From positions 12,326,001-12,390,000 of the forward strand of contig NC_092566.1 of NCBI RefSeq assembly GCF_037975245.1: a DNA stretch of 64,000 bases, written 5' to 3'. Below the pieces are notes generated by a model. It saw only the letters and a program-made list of their open reading frames with translations. It had not been told where the DNA came from and did not search any database. Made by a program: the position numbers and the translations under genes. Numbering within the stretch: position 1 is the first letter of the stretch; every line of letters begins with the position of its first letter. This document shows, piece by piece, positions 47,601-58,968 of the stretch. This DNA is from Apostichopus japonicus (Eukaryota; Echinodermata; Holothuroidea; Aspidochirotida; Stichopodidae).

Positions 47601-50541
47601 TAAATATAAAAGATAATGGATTGTTGATAATTTATTATATGATGTTGAGAAGGTAGAGACTTAGAAAGTTAACTCCTAAATGTAATGGATAGCATTAAAC
47701 TCTTCGTTTCACTAACAAAAGGATTCTTAAATACAGTAATAGCAACATTACAGCTGAAATAATGGATCACCAATACGATGCAGTGAAGAAAGGGAGTTTA
47801 ATAAAGAGCATCCCTCAAGGTAATGACTAGGATGAAACTCTTAGTTTCACTAACAAAAGGATACCACATGCAGTACCAACAAGAGGGATGCCCATTATAT
47901 TGAGGATCCACTAGACTTAAGGTTTGCTAGACCGATCACCCCCATTGTGGGAAGCATTATTGAGCGTCTAGTTAGCATTAATTGGGTAACTGAAGTATTA
48001 AAAGACCTTGGTGTCTCCCCTCCCAGCAGTATAACAACTGGAATAATGGATTGGTGAAACAATGTTTTATTTGATACAGTGAAGTAAGGGAGTTACATGA
48101 ATAATAGTTAATGCAATGAATATGATTAAAATCTTTGTTTTACTAACGAAAATTATTCTCAAATACAGCAACATAAGAATTTGTATAAATGGATTATTAA
48201 TAATGTATTTTATGATGCTGTGAAGGAAGAAAATTCATTAACAAATTTTAATTTGTATGCATGTCATATACCTGTCCAGAAACTAAAAAGAAAATTTCAA
48301 ACTCATAGAATGCACCGTACCTGGCTCCAAGCAATGACATATAAATCTAGTCCTCATTGTACCTACAGAAGTTGTTTGTCCAATTTTAATCGAAAGCCTT
48401 TCCTTTCATTGAAAATTTTGATCTTCAGTAAAAATATTCTTCTGGCTGCAGATTTTATTGATGACAGTACTTCCTTCTCTTGTGGAGAAATTCCATCAGC
48501 TCTTGTTAACCTACAACAAACCAAAACAACATTTCAATCATATGTCAAAGTTTCACTGAAGTACATTCCATGTAAATATTTTTAAAAGCCTCACATTTTG
48601 ATATTGACATTGTTGCAAAAGGTACAAATAAACACATCATAATCAAGGTTAAAATGTGATGGTGTGTTAACACCTCAAGTCTTTGCTTCACAATCCTACC
48701 TACAATTCATTCCAGCCTGCCAGATTTACAGTACATTTGGTTTTCAAAGACTACACATAAAGTCATTTCAATTCTGATAACATTCTATGATGGTGGAAGT
48801 AGCAAATTAAAACAAAAGGTTTGGCAGTGGACTTGGCGGGAAGTGGAAGTCTTTCTTACATTACTTTGTTAGCCGTTGCCTTAGATCGTTTACAGTTTTT
48901 GAAAATAAACAGCAAATTTTCATCATCTTTGTTCGTGTTGAAACTTAGTACAGTAAATTTATATTATGTACTGTATAGTGTGTGTTGATCAGACTTAGAG
49001 GATATTAAAGGGAAGACTTTAGAAAACTAACTTCAGGTCATAGGGATTTAAAATATATCCCACAGTCAATACTTACTGAATATTAAAGACAAACTGGGGA
49101 TGTTTGCAATATATGCTTGTGGGAGCTCCTTATTTCCATATAAGCCATTTCTCGCTGCATCCCATGGTCAGCATGAACCAGCAGCTCAAAGTTACAGTAT
49201 TTTGATATCCTGTGTCGACCTTGAAATTGCAGCCCTGTACTTCTTGCAATAAAGTGGAGCATATCTGCTGTGGTGTTCTCATTCTGCATTCATGCATTCC
49301 TCAAATTGTGCCAAATTTAAGCCATCTTTTCTGACGAGAATGAACATAAATAAGTCCAGATAATTGTTTCAAAAATTGCAAGTGGAAGTCTTGACAGTGC
49401 AGTTCCCTATTTGATGTCAATACTTAGTGTACAGTACATGTTGTCCAATATTCATGTCAGTTTAGTTAATTTAGCTATCACTTTTTTCATGGAAACCGCA
49501 TATGCAACAATTGAGAAAAATGCCACACTACTAAGTTTGAATATTGATCTATTATTTGGTATGCAAGTTGTACCCAGGAATTTAGCATGCAATCACTTCA
49601 AGAGATTGACTGAGTATTCATGCATGGTTCAATGCCTCATCTCGCATGCAGTTCATTTACTGTACTTAAAAATTGCATGCACCCTAGACTATGTATACCG
49701 GTACATTTAGTCCCTCAACGTATCATTTGGGGTTTAAGCTCAGGACTACTCGTGTACATAGACTTTGGCATTATGACTGAGTTCATTTTTAATGTTTGGT
49801 TTCAATGATGTTGAAACTTTCCACTCACGATGGCATATGTGTGCGTGTGCGTTGGTGGGAGTACTGTGTTTGTGATCCTAGCTTGTAAACACAGTTTCTC
49901 ATGACAGTAAGCTTTATTGGACAGATCTAATAGTTGGAACAGCATGTACATAGATGCATCACAAGTACAAGAAGCCTATTGTTTTTGGTGAAGGTCAAAA
50001 GTAATTTAGGTAAAAATGGTCAAATTGTGAAAACTCAATTTGAAGCATGGATAGATCTTTTATTGGTATGTCTAGGCCAGTGGTTGGGTCAACAGGGCAA
50101 ACTTTTGAAAACCTTATTTAAACCATACATCTCAAGCCAGGGTACACTAGCTTGCAGAGATACATAATGTTTAGTATCATGTTATATCGCTACAGAAGGC
50201 TTTCAGTGCATGGTCTTTTTAGATCCCCAACTGTCACTTTGAAAATGTTGTTTATCACAGTTCTCAATAGTTTTTTGCTGTATATTATTAAGATACCATA
50301 AGTTGTACATGCAGCTTACACATAAACAGTAGCATATGTCAGATTGACAAATTCATAAAATAAAACTTATTACATAATGGAAACCATGTGCAGTGCAGTT
50401 TGCATAATGGTGATTTATTTATACACCCAACCAGCTAGTATCAGATCATAGCAACATGTTACCACATGTATGCATTTAAGTATTTTGTCACACAGTACAG
50501 TGCTAACATCATACAAGGGAGTTGTTATTGTTCCATAACAA
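44642..50541. other. Long stretch without a supported gene
   Basis: Frames at 46039-46281, 48181-48585 and 49411-49710 have no recognisable domain or convincing splice borders. Poly-G (45886-45904) and the tandem repeat at 47611-48240 are the only structures I can support. The near-palindrome GAGTTGTTAT/ATAACAACTC at 50519-50544 sits just before the 324 bp duplication. Confidence 0.4.
47611..48240 (+). repeat. Degenerate ~145 bp tandem repeat
   Basis: Phrases ATAATGGAT, GATGCAGTGAAG-AAGGGAG and GTTTCACTAACAAAAGGAT recur with ATAATGGAT-like starts near 47611, 47760, 48043 and 48186, giving spacings of about 149, 283 (two units) and 143. The open frame starting 48181 begins inside the last unit. 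Confidence 0.55.
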
Positions 50542-51186
50542 CTCTGATCATAATAGCCTGTTCGTGCAGGGAGTTGTAATGGAACAACTCTCTGGTTTGT
50601 GCTACGGACATGAGAACTATCTAGTGCCTGTTGAACATTAGTCTTGTGCATTTTCATGTTACTTACTAACACCAAATTACTGCCCACAGATGGTCATTTT
50701 TAAAAGTATATGAAAACTGAATACAATCAAGAGCTTTTATTTGGACATGATACCCAATATGAAACTACTTTAGTTGCACATACTGTATGTATGCTGGTTT
50801 TTATCATGAATGATTTTTATAGGAGCCATGAATTTTTTTTTTTTTATGAAGTAGGTCTGGATTCCCTCTGATCATAATAGCCTGTTCGTGCAGGGAGTTG
50901 TAATGGAACAACTCTCTGGTTTGTGCTACGGACATGAGAACTATCTAGTGCCTGTTGAACATTAGTCTTGTGCATTTTCATGTTACTTACTAACACCAAA
51001 TTACTGCCCACAGATGGTCATTTTTAAAAGTATGAAAACTGAATACAATCAAGAGCTTTTATTTGGACATGATACCCAATATGAAACTACTTTAGTTGCA
51101 CATACTGTATGTATGCTGGTTTTTATCATGAATGATTTTTATAGGAGCCATGAATTTTTTTTTTTATGAAGTAGGTCTGGATTCCC
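50542..51186 (+). repeat. Near-identical 324 bp tandem duplication
   Basis: The segment from CTCTGATCATAATAGCCTG to GTAGGTCTGGATTCCC occurs twice, head to tail, at about 50542-50865 and 50866-51186. I see only a 2 bp AT loss in an ATAT and a shorter T-run in the second copy. Each copy carries a small hairpin GAGTTGT-AATGGA-ACAACTC. So little divergence means a recent duplication or an assembly error. Confidence 0.9.
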
Positions 51187-52027
51187 TTGGCATTATAACC
51201 TGATTGAAATTTTAACCTCTGTGATTGCACTAATATGTGAGACCATTGATTAACCTAATTAATAGCTTTTAATGATGAAGACACTGATAACAATTTCATA
51301 ACTCATTAGTGTGAACACAATGCAAGGTTCAATGAGGTACTGTTTATTTCCTTAAAATGCATAGCTGTTGGTTTTTCAACATACTCTAATCCTTTCAAAT
51401 ATGTTACATTGAATCTTTACACTTTTCCATTGATATATCACAGACTGTGCTTTTTGTTATGGGACTCCGTAAAACTGGATCAAACCTAGCAATTTTGGAC
51501 AAGGAATTTGCTCTTTTCGCAAAAACTCCTAAGTGCTCAAGTGATTGAGGTCACCCTGTGATGGCATTGTGGGACTTTGAGGAATACTTTTGATCAAGCT
51601 ATTACTTCAGCACTATTAACACTACCCCCGTCATAACGTTAATATCAAAATGCCTAAATTACTTAGCCATGATTGCCTTGTTATTCTAAAATGCATACTC
51701 AATTGTTTACCTTCAGCCATGATTCATCCCATAGGTGCAGGGGAAAAAAAATTCATGTTACAAAAAATTGTTGTACACTGCTACACTGAGGCCCTGTGTG
51801 ACTTAGTTCTCTGAATCAGAACCAATGACACACCACTACTACTGTACGCACAGGGCTAAGTGATGCACACTAACACGTACAGAGAATATTGTGGGGATGA
51901 ATATTGTACCGAGAGGGCAAACGTTTTCACATTTTTTTACTTTTGTAACTCGTTTATGGAATATGGAATCTATCAGGCCCTTTCTTTTACTGTAGTGTTC
52001 CGTTTGCTTGTGTATCTGTTTTTGTGG
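51187..52027. other. Stretch without a recognisable gene
   Basis: No exon or element border is supported. It ends where homology with the left end of the 63.4 kb element begins. Confidence 0.4.
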
Positions 52028-52871
52028 ATTTACTTCGCTCCTCGCTTACCTGTCTCCTCACAACCTTAGCACCTCATTCTACCGTGCCTATAAAGTCCTG
52101 GTAAATAAATAACACTGTGCGCCCTCTGTGACCGGACCCCCCTTCCGGTCCCTCCTCCTTTTTCATTCTACCATTCCAAGTGCCTACATGCATAATTTTC
52201 TTGTGGATAGTTTCCTTGGAAAATTGTCTTGGTTTTCTTCGACGATCGCCGGAAGTTTTTTAGCTTCGGATCTTTAGAAGTTTGACAGTCCTTTCCTGAC
52301 CGATAAGTATCCTTTTTATCAAAAAGGGAGGGTTTTGGGGACTGTTTTCGTAGTGCGTTTCCTCCTTGGGTTGGTTTGCGGCGGGGGTAGCAGTTCCGCG
52401 AAACTGCCTAGGTTCCCGCCCTATTCCTCCCCACGCTTAGGCATGTTGTTGTTGTTGTGTTATCATAGCTTGTTCACTAGCTTTCTTCCCCCCCCCCCAT
52501 TTAGTTTTTCTCACTTCCCCCCTTTGGGATTCATATTGCTCACTTATATTCACTCTCTTTGTATGTATTTCTCGCTCTCTCATATTCGTTTCAGCTTGCA
52601 TTTTTCTTGTTAGGCCACCTCGTAGGTTACCTTGTTTACCGTTGCTAGGTTACGCTACGCTCCACCTAAGCCTAATTCCCTCCCTAATTCTCCCTTCTTA
52701 CGTTAAGCTTCTATTGTTGTTCACTTATCACTAAGAAGTGATCTTCCTTAATCCGGTTAATCAGTATGTCACGCAATCCATTGAAGTGCATCAACTGCTC
52801 GATGTTTCGCCTGGGACGAACACGACCTTTGTCCGAAATGCAGATCCTGCACTCGACGAGACCCCTGCCTG

Positions 52872-54788
52872 GTGTGTATTAAGTTTACACCAGCTCAGTG
52901 GCAGGACATCGACCTGTGGCTTGAGGGCTTACGAAGCAAGCTCCAGGGAAGGCTGGACTCGATCCCGAGCGCAATCGGGGCTCCGGAGGTTCCAGGAGTA
53001 ACGGGAGATAGAGAGGAGGAGGGAGTAGTAGAGAGAGAGGTGGAGGAGAGTGGCCAGGAGAGGGCCGAAGGAGAGAAAGAGGTAGAGAGAGAGGAAAGAG
53101 AAAGAGAAAGAATTCCCCTAACGGCCCCGGCTACGTCCGGATCAGTTACAGCCAGAGGGAAGGGCAGGAGCAAAGGCAAGGCTCCTGCCAAGAAAAGACC
53201 TCCAAAGCAGAGGCACAGCTCGGCCGGGCTGGAGACTCCGTCTCAGTCCGGGCCGCAGCTAAACAGACCCACGGAGCGCGGCCCTCCGGCCGTGGGGGGC
53301 TCGGGTCCAAAAGAGAGAGCAACCAAGGGGTCGCGGAGACGGAGCCGGTCCCATTCCAGGGAGCCGGACAGGGAGCCGGAGAGGCGGGTTCCGACGGAGA
53401 TCCCGGCCCGAGAAAGTAGGGGGAGAGAGTCCTCCCGCCGACCCAGAAGGGAGAGATCGGGGTCACATACAAGATCCCCAAGACGGAGAGAGAGGAAGAG
53501 ATACTCTCCGGTCTCCGACGAGTCCTCGGACTCCTCCGACGACGGATACAGAAGAGCTAAGAGGAGGCGCCGGTCCCAGAGACGGCGTCAGGAGGAGGAG
53601 CCAGCCTGGCTATCAAAACTCACCGGCCTGCTACAGCCCCTGCTGGAGCAAAGGACGTCCACGGTAGCCGACGTGGCACCAGGCCCTACTAGCCCCGTAC
53701 CGACCATGGCCCCGCAACCGGCCCCGGACCCGGACGCTCTGGATTGCAGAGCGTCGGTGAATCTTTCCGGCTTGGAGGACGAAGGGGATCCTATATATCC
53801 AGATCCTCTCGACTACGATCCTATGGAGGACAGCTTTGGCCATAATTACAAGCCGGAGGAAGCGCCCGTGACGGGAGGAGCCCTCCCTCAGAAGCTAATA
53901 ACACGGGCGGCAGACATATTCAGACGACACCTGGGGTTCGAGGAACCCGAGATGCAACCGCAGAAGGCGGGCCGGGTATCAAAATTGACAGCGACCGGCG
54001 AGGCGTCATCTAAGCCCAAGACTACCATACCAGTAGACGCAACCTGTTATGACAGATTTGAGGCCATTGCCAACAAGACCAAGTGGACGGCCTTCCCGGC
54101 CAGGGCAGATAGAGCGGTCAGGGTACCTGACGAGGCCTGGAGGGATCTATTTAAATGTCCAACTATCCCCCAGGAGGCCAAGGAGAGATTAAAAGCCGAA
54201 CAAGGGGCCTCATCCACACACGTGTTCAAGACCCCGGCCCAGAGGAAGCTAGAAGAGCTTTTGGTAGAGGTGGACATGGCAGCCCGTTCGGGCATGAAGT
54301 TCGCATCGGTACTAATGCTATCAGCCGAAGTCCTCATGCGACACCACCAACAACTCCCTGAGGACAGCAGCCAAGTATCCAGGGACGAAGCGGGCCAGCT
54401 CCTCCTACTGCTGGGCCCCCTTGTCAGGCTCGCGTACGATCAATTTGCAAGGATCGCTACCAGGTCCGTAAAGGCCCGTAGACAAAGCATCGTCTCCGCC
54501 ATCCATTGGCCATCGACGGAGGCTAAGGACAGAATGCTGGAGCTACCAATCCTCAGGGAAGACCTCTTTGCGGGCTGCTTCCAAAAGAAACTGCAGGAAG
54601 AGGTGGCCCGGAGAGAGACTCTGGCCAAATCAGAATTCCGACCCCCGCCTACTCAGAGAACCAGACCCTTCCGCCCGAGGGAGAGCAGAGCACCCAGGGG
54701 AACGAGAGCAGCGCCCGCCAAATCTATGAGCAGAGGAACTCTCAGAGGCAGAAGCCGGGGGGCAGCCTTCCGTCCGACCCGTCCCTAG
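52872..54788 (+). CDS. DIRS-type gag-like protein (frameshifted at its start)
   Basis: The 638-codon frame has no ATG at its head (it begins with GTG). Just upstream in the same frame lies WDEHDLCPKCRSC and DPCLVC, a Cys/His-rich opening typical of DIRS gag proteins, but a TGA at 52782 blocks further extension. An ATG at 52765 in another frame starts MSRNPLKCINCSMF and runs into a stop at 52877. A one-base frameshift near 52808 therefore separates the true start from the body. Regions in order: acidic (residues 46-80), long basic R/S-rich segment (93-240), a moderately conserved alpha-helical core (300-560) and an RG-rich tail (590-638). The protein presumably binds element RNA and assembles particles. 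It overlaps or abuts the RT frame. Confidence 0.7.
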   Translation: MCIKFTPAQWQDIDLWLEGLRSKLQGRLDSIPSAIGAPEVPGVTGDREEEGVVEREVEESGQERAEGEKEVEREERERERIPLTAPATSGSVTARGKGRSKGKAPAKKRPPKQRHSSAGLETPSQSGPQLNRPTERGPPAVGGSGPKERATKGSRRRSRSHSREPDREPERRVPTEIPARESRGRESSRRPRRERSGSHTRSPRRRERKRYSPVSDESSDSSDDGYRRAKRRRRSQRRRQEEEPAWLSKLTGLLQPLLEQRTSTVADVAPGPTSPVPTMAPQPAPDPDALDCRASVNLSGLEDEGDPIYPDPLDYDPMEDSFGHNYKPEEAPVTGGALPQKLITRAADIFRRHLGFEEPEMQPQKAGRVSKLTATGEASSKPKTTIPVDATCYDRFEAIANKTKWTAFPARADRAVRVPDEAWRDLFKCPTIPQEAKERLKAEQGASSTHVFKTPAQRKLEELLVEVDMAARSGMKFASVLMLSAEVLMRHHQQLPEDSSQVSRDEAGQLLLLLGPLVRLAYDQFARIATRSVKARRQSIVSAIHWPSTEAKDRMLELPILREDLFAGCFQKKLQEEVARRETLAKSEFRPPPTQRTRPFRPRESRAPRGTRAAPAKSMSRGTLRGRSRGAAFRPTRP

Positions 54789-54831
54789 GCCCCCAGAGGA
54801 GGCAGAGGCTCGATGTCGACCAGACGGGACA

Positions 54832-56159
54832 GTGACCGCTCCTCCACTCGACCAGCGTTCGCCGCCCAACCCTAGGGGTGCCCACCTCACCGCGGCCATT
54901 CCGCTGGTGGGGGGGAGACTAACAAACTTCTCCCAGCAATGGGAATTTATTGGCGAGGACAAGTGGGCGTTGGACACAGTCAAACACGGGTACAAAATAG
55001 AATTCTCCTCCAGCCCGCCTTTCGGGGGCGGAGGAAGGCAGACACTCACACCCACGGACCCTGTCAAACGCTTAGCTCTAGAAGGGGAAATTCTGGCCCT
55101 GCTGGCCAAACAGGCAATTACAAGAGTTCCGGAAGGGACGGGACCACACTTCCGGTCCTCTTTCTTTCTGACCAAAAAACAGGACGGCACCTGGCGTCTC
55201 ATCCTAAACCTAAAACCCCTGAACTCAAAACACATCAGACCAAAACACTTCCGTATGGAGACCTTAAACTTAATATTACCCCTACTCAGAAAGGGCATGT
55301 GGGCGGCGACCGTAGACTTACGGGACGCCTACCTGCACATCTTGATACACAGAGAACACCGACGATTCCTAGCGTTCCGGTACGCAGAACAAGACTACCA
55401 GTTCCGGGCGCTCCCATTCGGCCTAGCCACGGCTCCCAGAGCCTTCACGAGAGTCGCGGGAGCAGTAGTCGCCTATCTCAGAAAAAGAGGAGTCACCCTC
55501 TACGTATATCTAGACGACTGGTTGGTAGTAGGGAACAGCCGATCGGAAGCAACCAACAACGTCCACAAAACGCTCCAGACCCTTCAAGAACTGGGCTGGA
55601 TCGTGAACCAGAAGAAATCACGGCTATGGCCTTCCCAGACGATCCAGTTCCTCGGGGCCATACTGGACTTCACCACCAGGATAGCCCGACCCTCAGAAGA
55701 AAGAGTCGCGGCGGTCAAGGCGACCACACAACAGATCTTGGCACACCGGGGGTCACCAACAGGGACATGGCTCCGGGCCCTGGGACTCATGGCCAGCCTC
55801 GTCGATATAGTGCGACTGTGCAGGCTACACATGCGACCCCTACAACTGCACCTCCTGAGGTCCGCAGACCCTACAGACCCAGACAAAACAACGCCCATCT
55901 ACAGGTCAGAGGAGGTCACCCAACACCTTCGATGGTGGCTCGACCCAAACAACTGGAGTTCAGGGGTACCCTTTGCGATACAGCTACCAATGACATCGAT
56001 AACGACGGACGAGTCACTGTCCGGATGGGGAGCTCATTGGAGCAATCGCACAGCATGGGGGACGAAAGAAAGATCTCTCCACATCAACATCCTGGAGATG
56101 ATGGCGGTCAAAAGAGCCCTGGAAGCTTTCAACGACCACGTACAGGGAACGATAACTAG
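54832..56159 (+). CDS. DIRS-type reverse transcriptase / RNase H, truncated
   Basis: The frame is open upstream of 54832, overlapping the end of gag, and has no obvious ATG, so translation may depend on frameshifting or an upstream start. From 54832, residues 109-128 (SSFFLTKKQDGTWRLILNLK) are the RT fingers, residues 159-170 (ATVDLRDAYLHI) hold the first catalytic Asp, 192-204 (RALPFGLATAPRA) are the conserved core and 224-234 (YVYLDDWLVVG) carry the YLDD active site. RNase H begins near residue 390 (TTDESLSGWGAHW) with its first Asp and continues to the conserved Glu in NILEMMAVKRAL. At about residue 441 the homology ends and 27 unrelated codons follow to a stop at 56236. The RT region itself is uninterrupted and looks intact; RNase H lacks its last motifs. 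Confidence 0.85.
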
Positions 56160-57503
56160 TGTTCAACCGATTATGCATAACAGAAAATACCGATTACCGA
56201 TTATTTTTTTCATAATCGTACTGATTCCGATTCTTTGAAAGTGAGAAAATATCCCGTTTATACGAAATCGGCAATAAAGTTTGACAGAAACAATTATTGT
56301 TGTGATTTTCCCCTGTTTCCTTTTGCTTCGTTGTTATACAAGGCTCTAAGGTATCATTTTGTATGTACCAAATTACCTCTGGAGTTTCTCGGAAAGAAAA
56401 AAAAGTTTTTTTGTGTTTTTTTTTAATTTCCAAAATACGGAGATATGACATCCTACCTAGTCAGCACTGTGTTAAGCGAATGGCCTAACCACCTCGACGT
56501 GAATGTCACCTGTTAATGGCTTGAAATAGGCTAAGAATAGTTACTCAAAATATCCATCTCAAAAAGTATCTCAGACAAACCATCCATCTTCAATCTTTAC
56601 CAAAGTGTAAATTTTAATGACATATTGCCTTCATTCCGACATTATTTTGTACTTATTTTCAGTATTATACCGTTTATGAACAAATAGAAATGTTACGAAC
56701 TTGAAGTTAAACATACCTATTCGTTACCTATATAACTCCATTCAGGTTCAATTAGAATGTGTAAGCTTAGGCCAATCAAACTGAAAAGCAAATTGTACCA
56801 TCGTAACTTGTTTAACATTACTCTAAAATGTAATACCAGATTGATGTAAAGAAATAATAAAAACTAGAAACTACTCCAATATAAAATATAACATTCCCTC
56901 TATAAGACATATCACTTACATTACCTTCCAAACAAATGCCGATTTCCAGCAAATTGACAGTTGTAAACTAAGCTACGCAATTTATTTGCAAACCGATGGT
57001 TAGGCTACATTTCCCATTGACTTAGTGTGGTTGTTAGGCTAACATGTGGTCGAAGATTGCAGTTTCCGTGGATATTTTTAGTTTTTATTTGCGACACAAC
57101 TAGAGCGAATAAACAGATGGCAAGTTTAGATTTCCATGCAGTTGATTTAGTGTGAAGTAAGGCTACTATGTGGTCGGAGATTTGTGAGGATTTTAGGTTA
57201 TTTTCGCTGGTACTGCAGGCCGTAAATTACCACGGGAAGTTCCCGGTGATTGTGCGCGACCCTCTCGCACCGCTTCAAATTTGATGCGGGATGTGAAAAC
57301 TGTTTGCGCGATTCGCGCTGCAACTGCAATTCCTAGCTAAAGCAAACGCATGTCACAATTAATTTTACACAGACACCTGATATAACGAGGGCGATTTTCT
57401 TATATTTCATTTTTCTTTTTCGCACTCGTAATTGTGCTTTAGGAGGGCTTTTTAGCACTTGCGAGGGCGAATCGCCCGTCGCCCCCGCTGATTTCCTACC
57501 CTG
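56160..57503 (-). mobile_element. hAT-related sequence replacing the DIRS 3' half
   Basis: The right end, ATTTCCTACCCTG at 57503, is the inverted form of the left end of the hAT element at 9932. From about 56870 to 57503 this region is the reverse complement of 9932-10870, sharing the GCGAGGGCGA palindromic block, GGGAACTTCCCGTG-like palindrome, CCACACTAAGTCAATGGGAA and GGCAGTTGTTTGGAAGG. Only one ~250 bp internal unit is present. Left of 56870 the homology fades. The first ~70 bp after the DIRS break are rich in ACCGATTA, possibly the edge of a further element. The other hAT end and target duplication are not seen, so the left border is uncertain. Confidence 0.6.
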
Positions 57504-57878
57504 TCCAGCACAATCGTGAATTCGCGAAATTGCTATTGCTGCTATGCTTACTGTGCCAAGAAATATTCCCAAATTAATGGAAGAAAAAGTACAAACGTGA
57601 AGATTTCAGTGTAATTAGAGGAACCTTTAAGTTTCGGAACTATATATAGCCGCATTTGATCAAAATCGAGGTGTAAAGTTGGGATCAACATATATACCAT
57701 GTACGTAATTCTGTTATATACCCTTCGGAATTACCTCCACTTTTGAGGGGAAATTTTACCCTTTAAATGAACGATTTTTTTTTTGTAACTTCGGAATTGA
57801 AAAGTTTATGAGGTTTACTCTTAACTAGAAATAATCATTCCTCAAAGGAAGTGAAATTGATTGAACAAGAAGACCCTA

Positions 57879-57931
57879 GACTTAGGTTTACCTGGTGTCA
57901 GGTAAACCTATCCCTGAGGTAAACCTAAGTC
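57879..57931. repeat. Palindrome of GACTTAGGTTTACC units
   Basis: GACTTAGGTTTACC and its exact complement GGTAAACCTAAGTC enclose another GGTAAACCTA. The same 12-mer forms the ends of the small element at 35699-35862, and both loci lie close to long TA runs. Probably a collapsed copy of that small element. Confidence 0.5.
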
Positions 57932-57966
57932 CCAGCTATCATGCGTTGAAGTAAACCAAAATACCA

Positions 57967-57968
<2 letters not shown>

Positions 57969-58058
<90 letters not shown>
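57969..58058. repeat. (TA)n microsatellite
   Basis: Nearly pure TA over 90 bp with a short CATACATACATA interruption at about 58012-58022. Confidence 0.95.
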
Positions 58059-58059
<1 letters not shown>

Positions 58060-58060
<1 letters not shown>

Positions 58061-58968
58061 GCCTTTTTACACAGCAAATCAACATGGAAATCAACACATG
58101 GAGTTTTCAGTATTGAAATTGGTATTTTCTTTGTTCTATTAGGATGAGTGTTAGTTATTTGAAGCAGAGAGATAGCATAGAAAGTTTCAACATCCTACTT
58201 GAATTTTAAAATTTTGGTCCATTGGAATCCTATGGGAAAAATAACAGGCGCACATTGACATACACCAGAAATATAAAACGGTTGTAACACATTGACATAC
58301 ATCACATGGCAGGCAATATTTAGTTAAGTTTAAAACATATATAGTCTTGGACATTCTCCTATGATGGCATATAGTCATACCTGCCACCCAACCAAACGAG
58401 AGAGAATTGGTGATGCATATCAGGCTTAGTAGCGCATGAAATAGGTAACGGTCGAACAGTATGTCAAGAATGTTCGACCGTTGCGAAACTCAAAAAGTAT
58501 ACAGTGCATGTAGTCACTTTTGTGTATACATATTCCTACCATGAAATAGTTTATAAAAACCATGGAAACTTCATTTGATGTTGCACATAGGGGTATAGTG
58601 GTACGTTTGAAAAAGATTGACGGCCAAAGCCAAAATTGGTCATCCTCGAATCCCAAAAGTAAAGTTATTTCTCTGGGAGAAATTTATTTTGGGCTCATGG
58701 CAGTACTAATTGACATTTAAGAGTAAAAAATAAACCAGAATGCAAAATGCTTTGAGGTTTCGATGACTTCAAAGCACTAGACTTCTGCTTGTTAACTATA
58801 ACCAGAACTAGCTGTTACAATAACACTATGGCTTGCTAACACAGGTCAGTCTACTGTACTTGGTTATACACACCTCCATAAAAAACAATAGGATTCTTGT
58901 ACTCAATGTTATGAACCCACACACCAAGTAAATACAAAACCATACCAAATCTCTAATAACTTCGCACA
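58060..58968. other. Stretch without a recognisable gene
   Basis: No supported exon. A ~60 bp piece at about 58728-58788 (AAACCAGAATGCAAAATGCT ... CGATGACTTCAAAGCAC) is the reverse complement of about 4857-4912, a small dispersed repeat. Confidence 0.45.

Larger units (their letters stand above)
52028..56160 (+). mobile_element. DIRS-like tyrosine-recombinase retrotransposon, 3' truncated
   Basis: The left end (GATTTACTTCGCTCCTCGCT then ACCTGTCTCCTCACAACCTT) is homologous over about 400 bp to the left end of the element at 63371-63956. It is followed by a C/T-rich leader, a gag-like frame and an RT/RNase H frame. The base composition changes sharply to about 55-60 % GC across the coding part, unlike the neighbours. 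At about 56160 coding stops inside RNase H and AT-rich unrelated sequence begins. The remaining RNase H, the methyltransferase-like or linker region, the tyrosine recombinase and the right terminal repeat are absent from the window. RT type and gag zinc-finger pattern identify the DIRS order; the recombinase, which would prove it, is missing. Confidence 0.8.

Noticed and set aside
54630-55298. 222-codon minus-strand frame opposite gag/RT
   Set aside because: Antisense shadow of the GC-rich DIRS coding region; no motif of its own.
54939-56159. 406-codon plus-strand frame overlapping RT
   Set aside because: Alternative frame of the RT gene, Pro/Arg/Gly-rich by composition; the RT frame carries all the conserved motifs.
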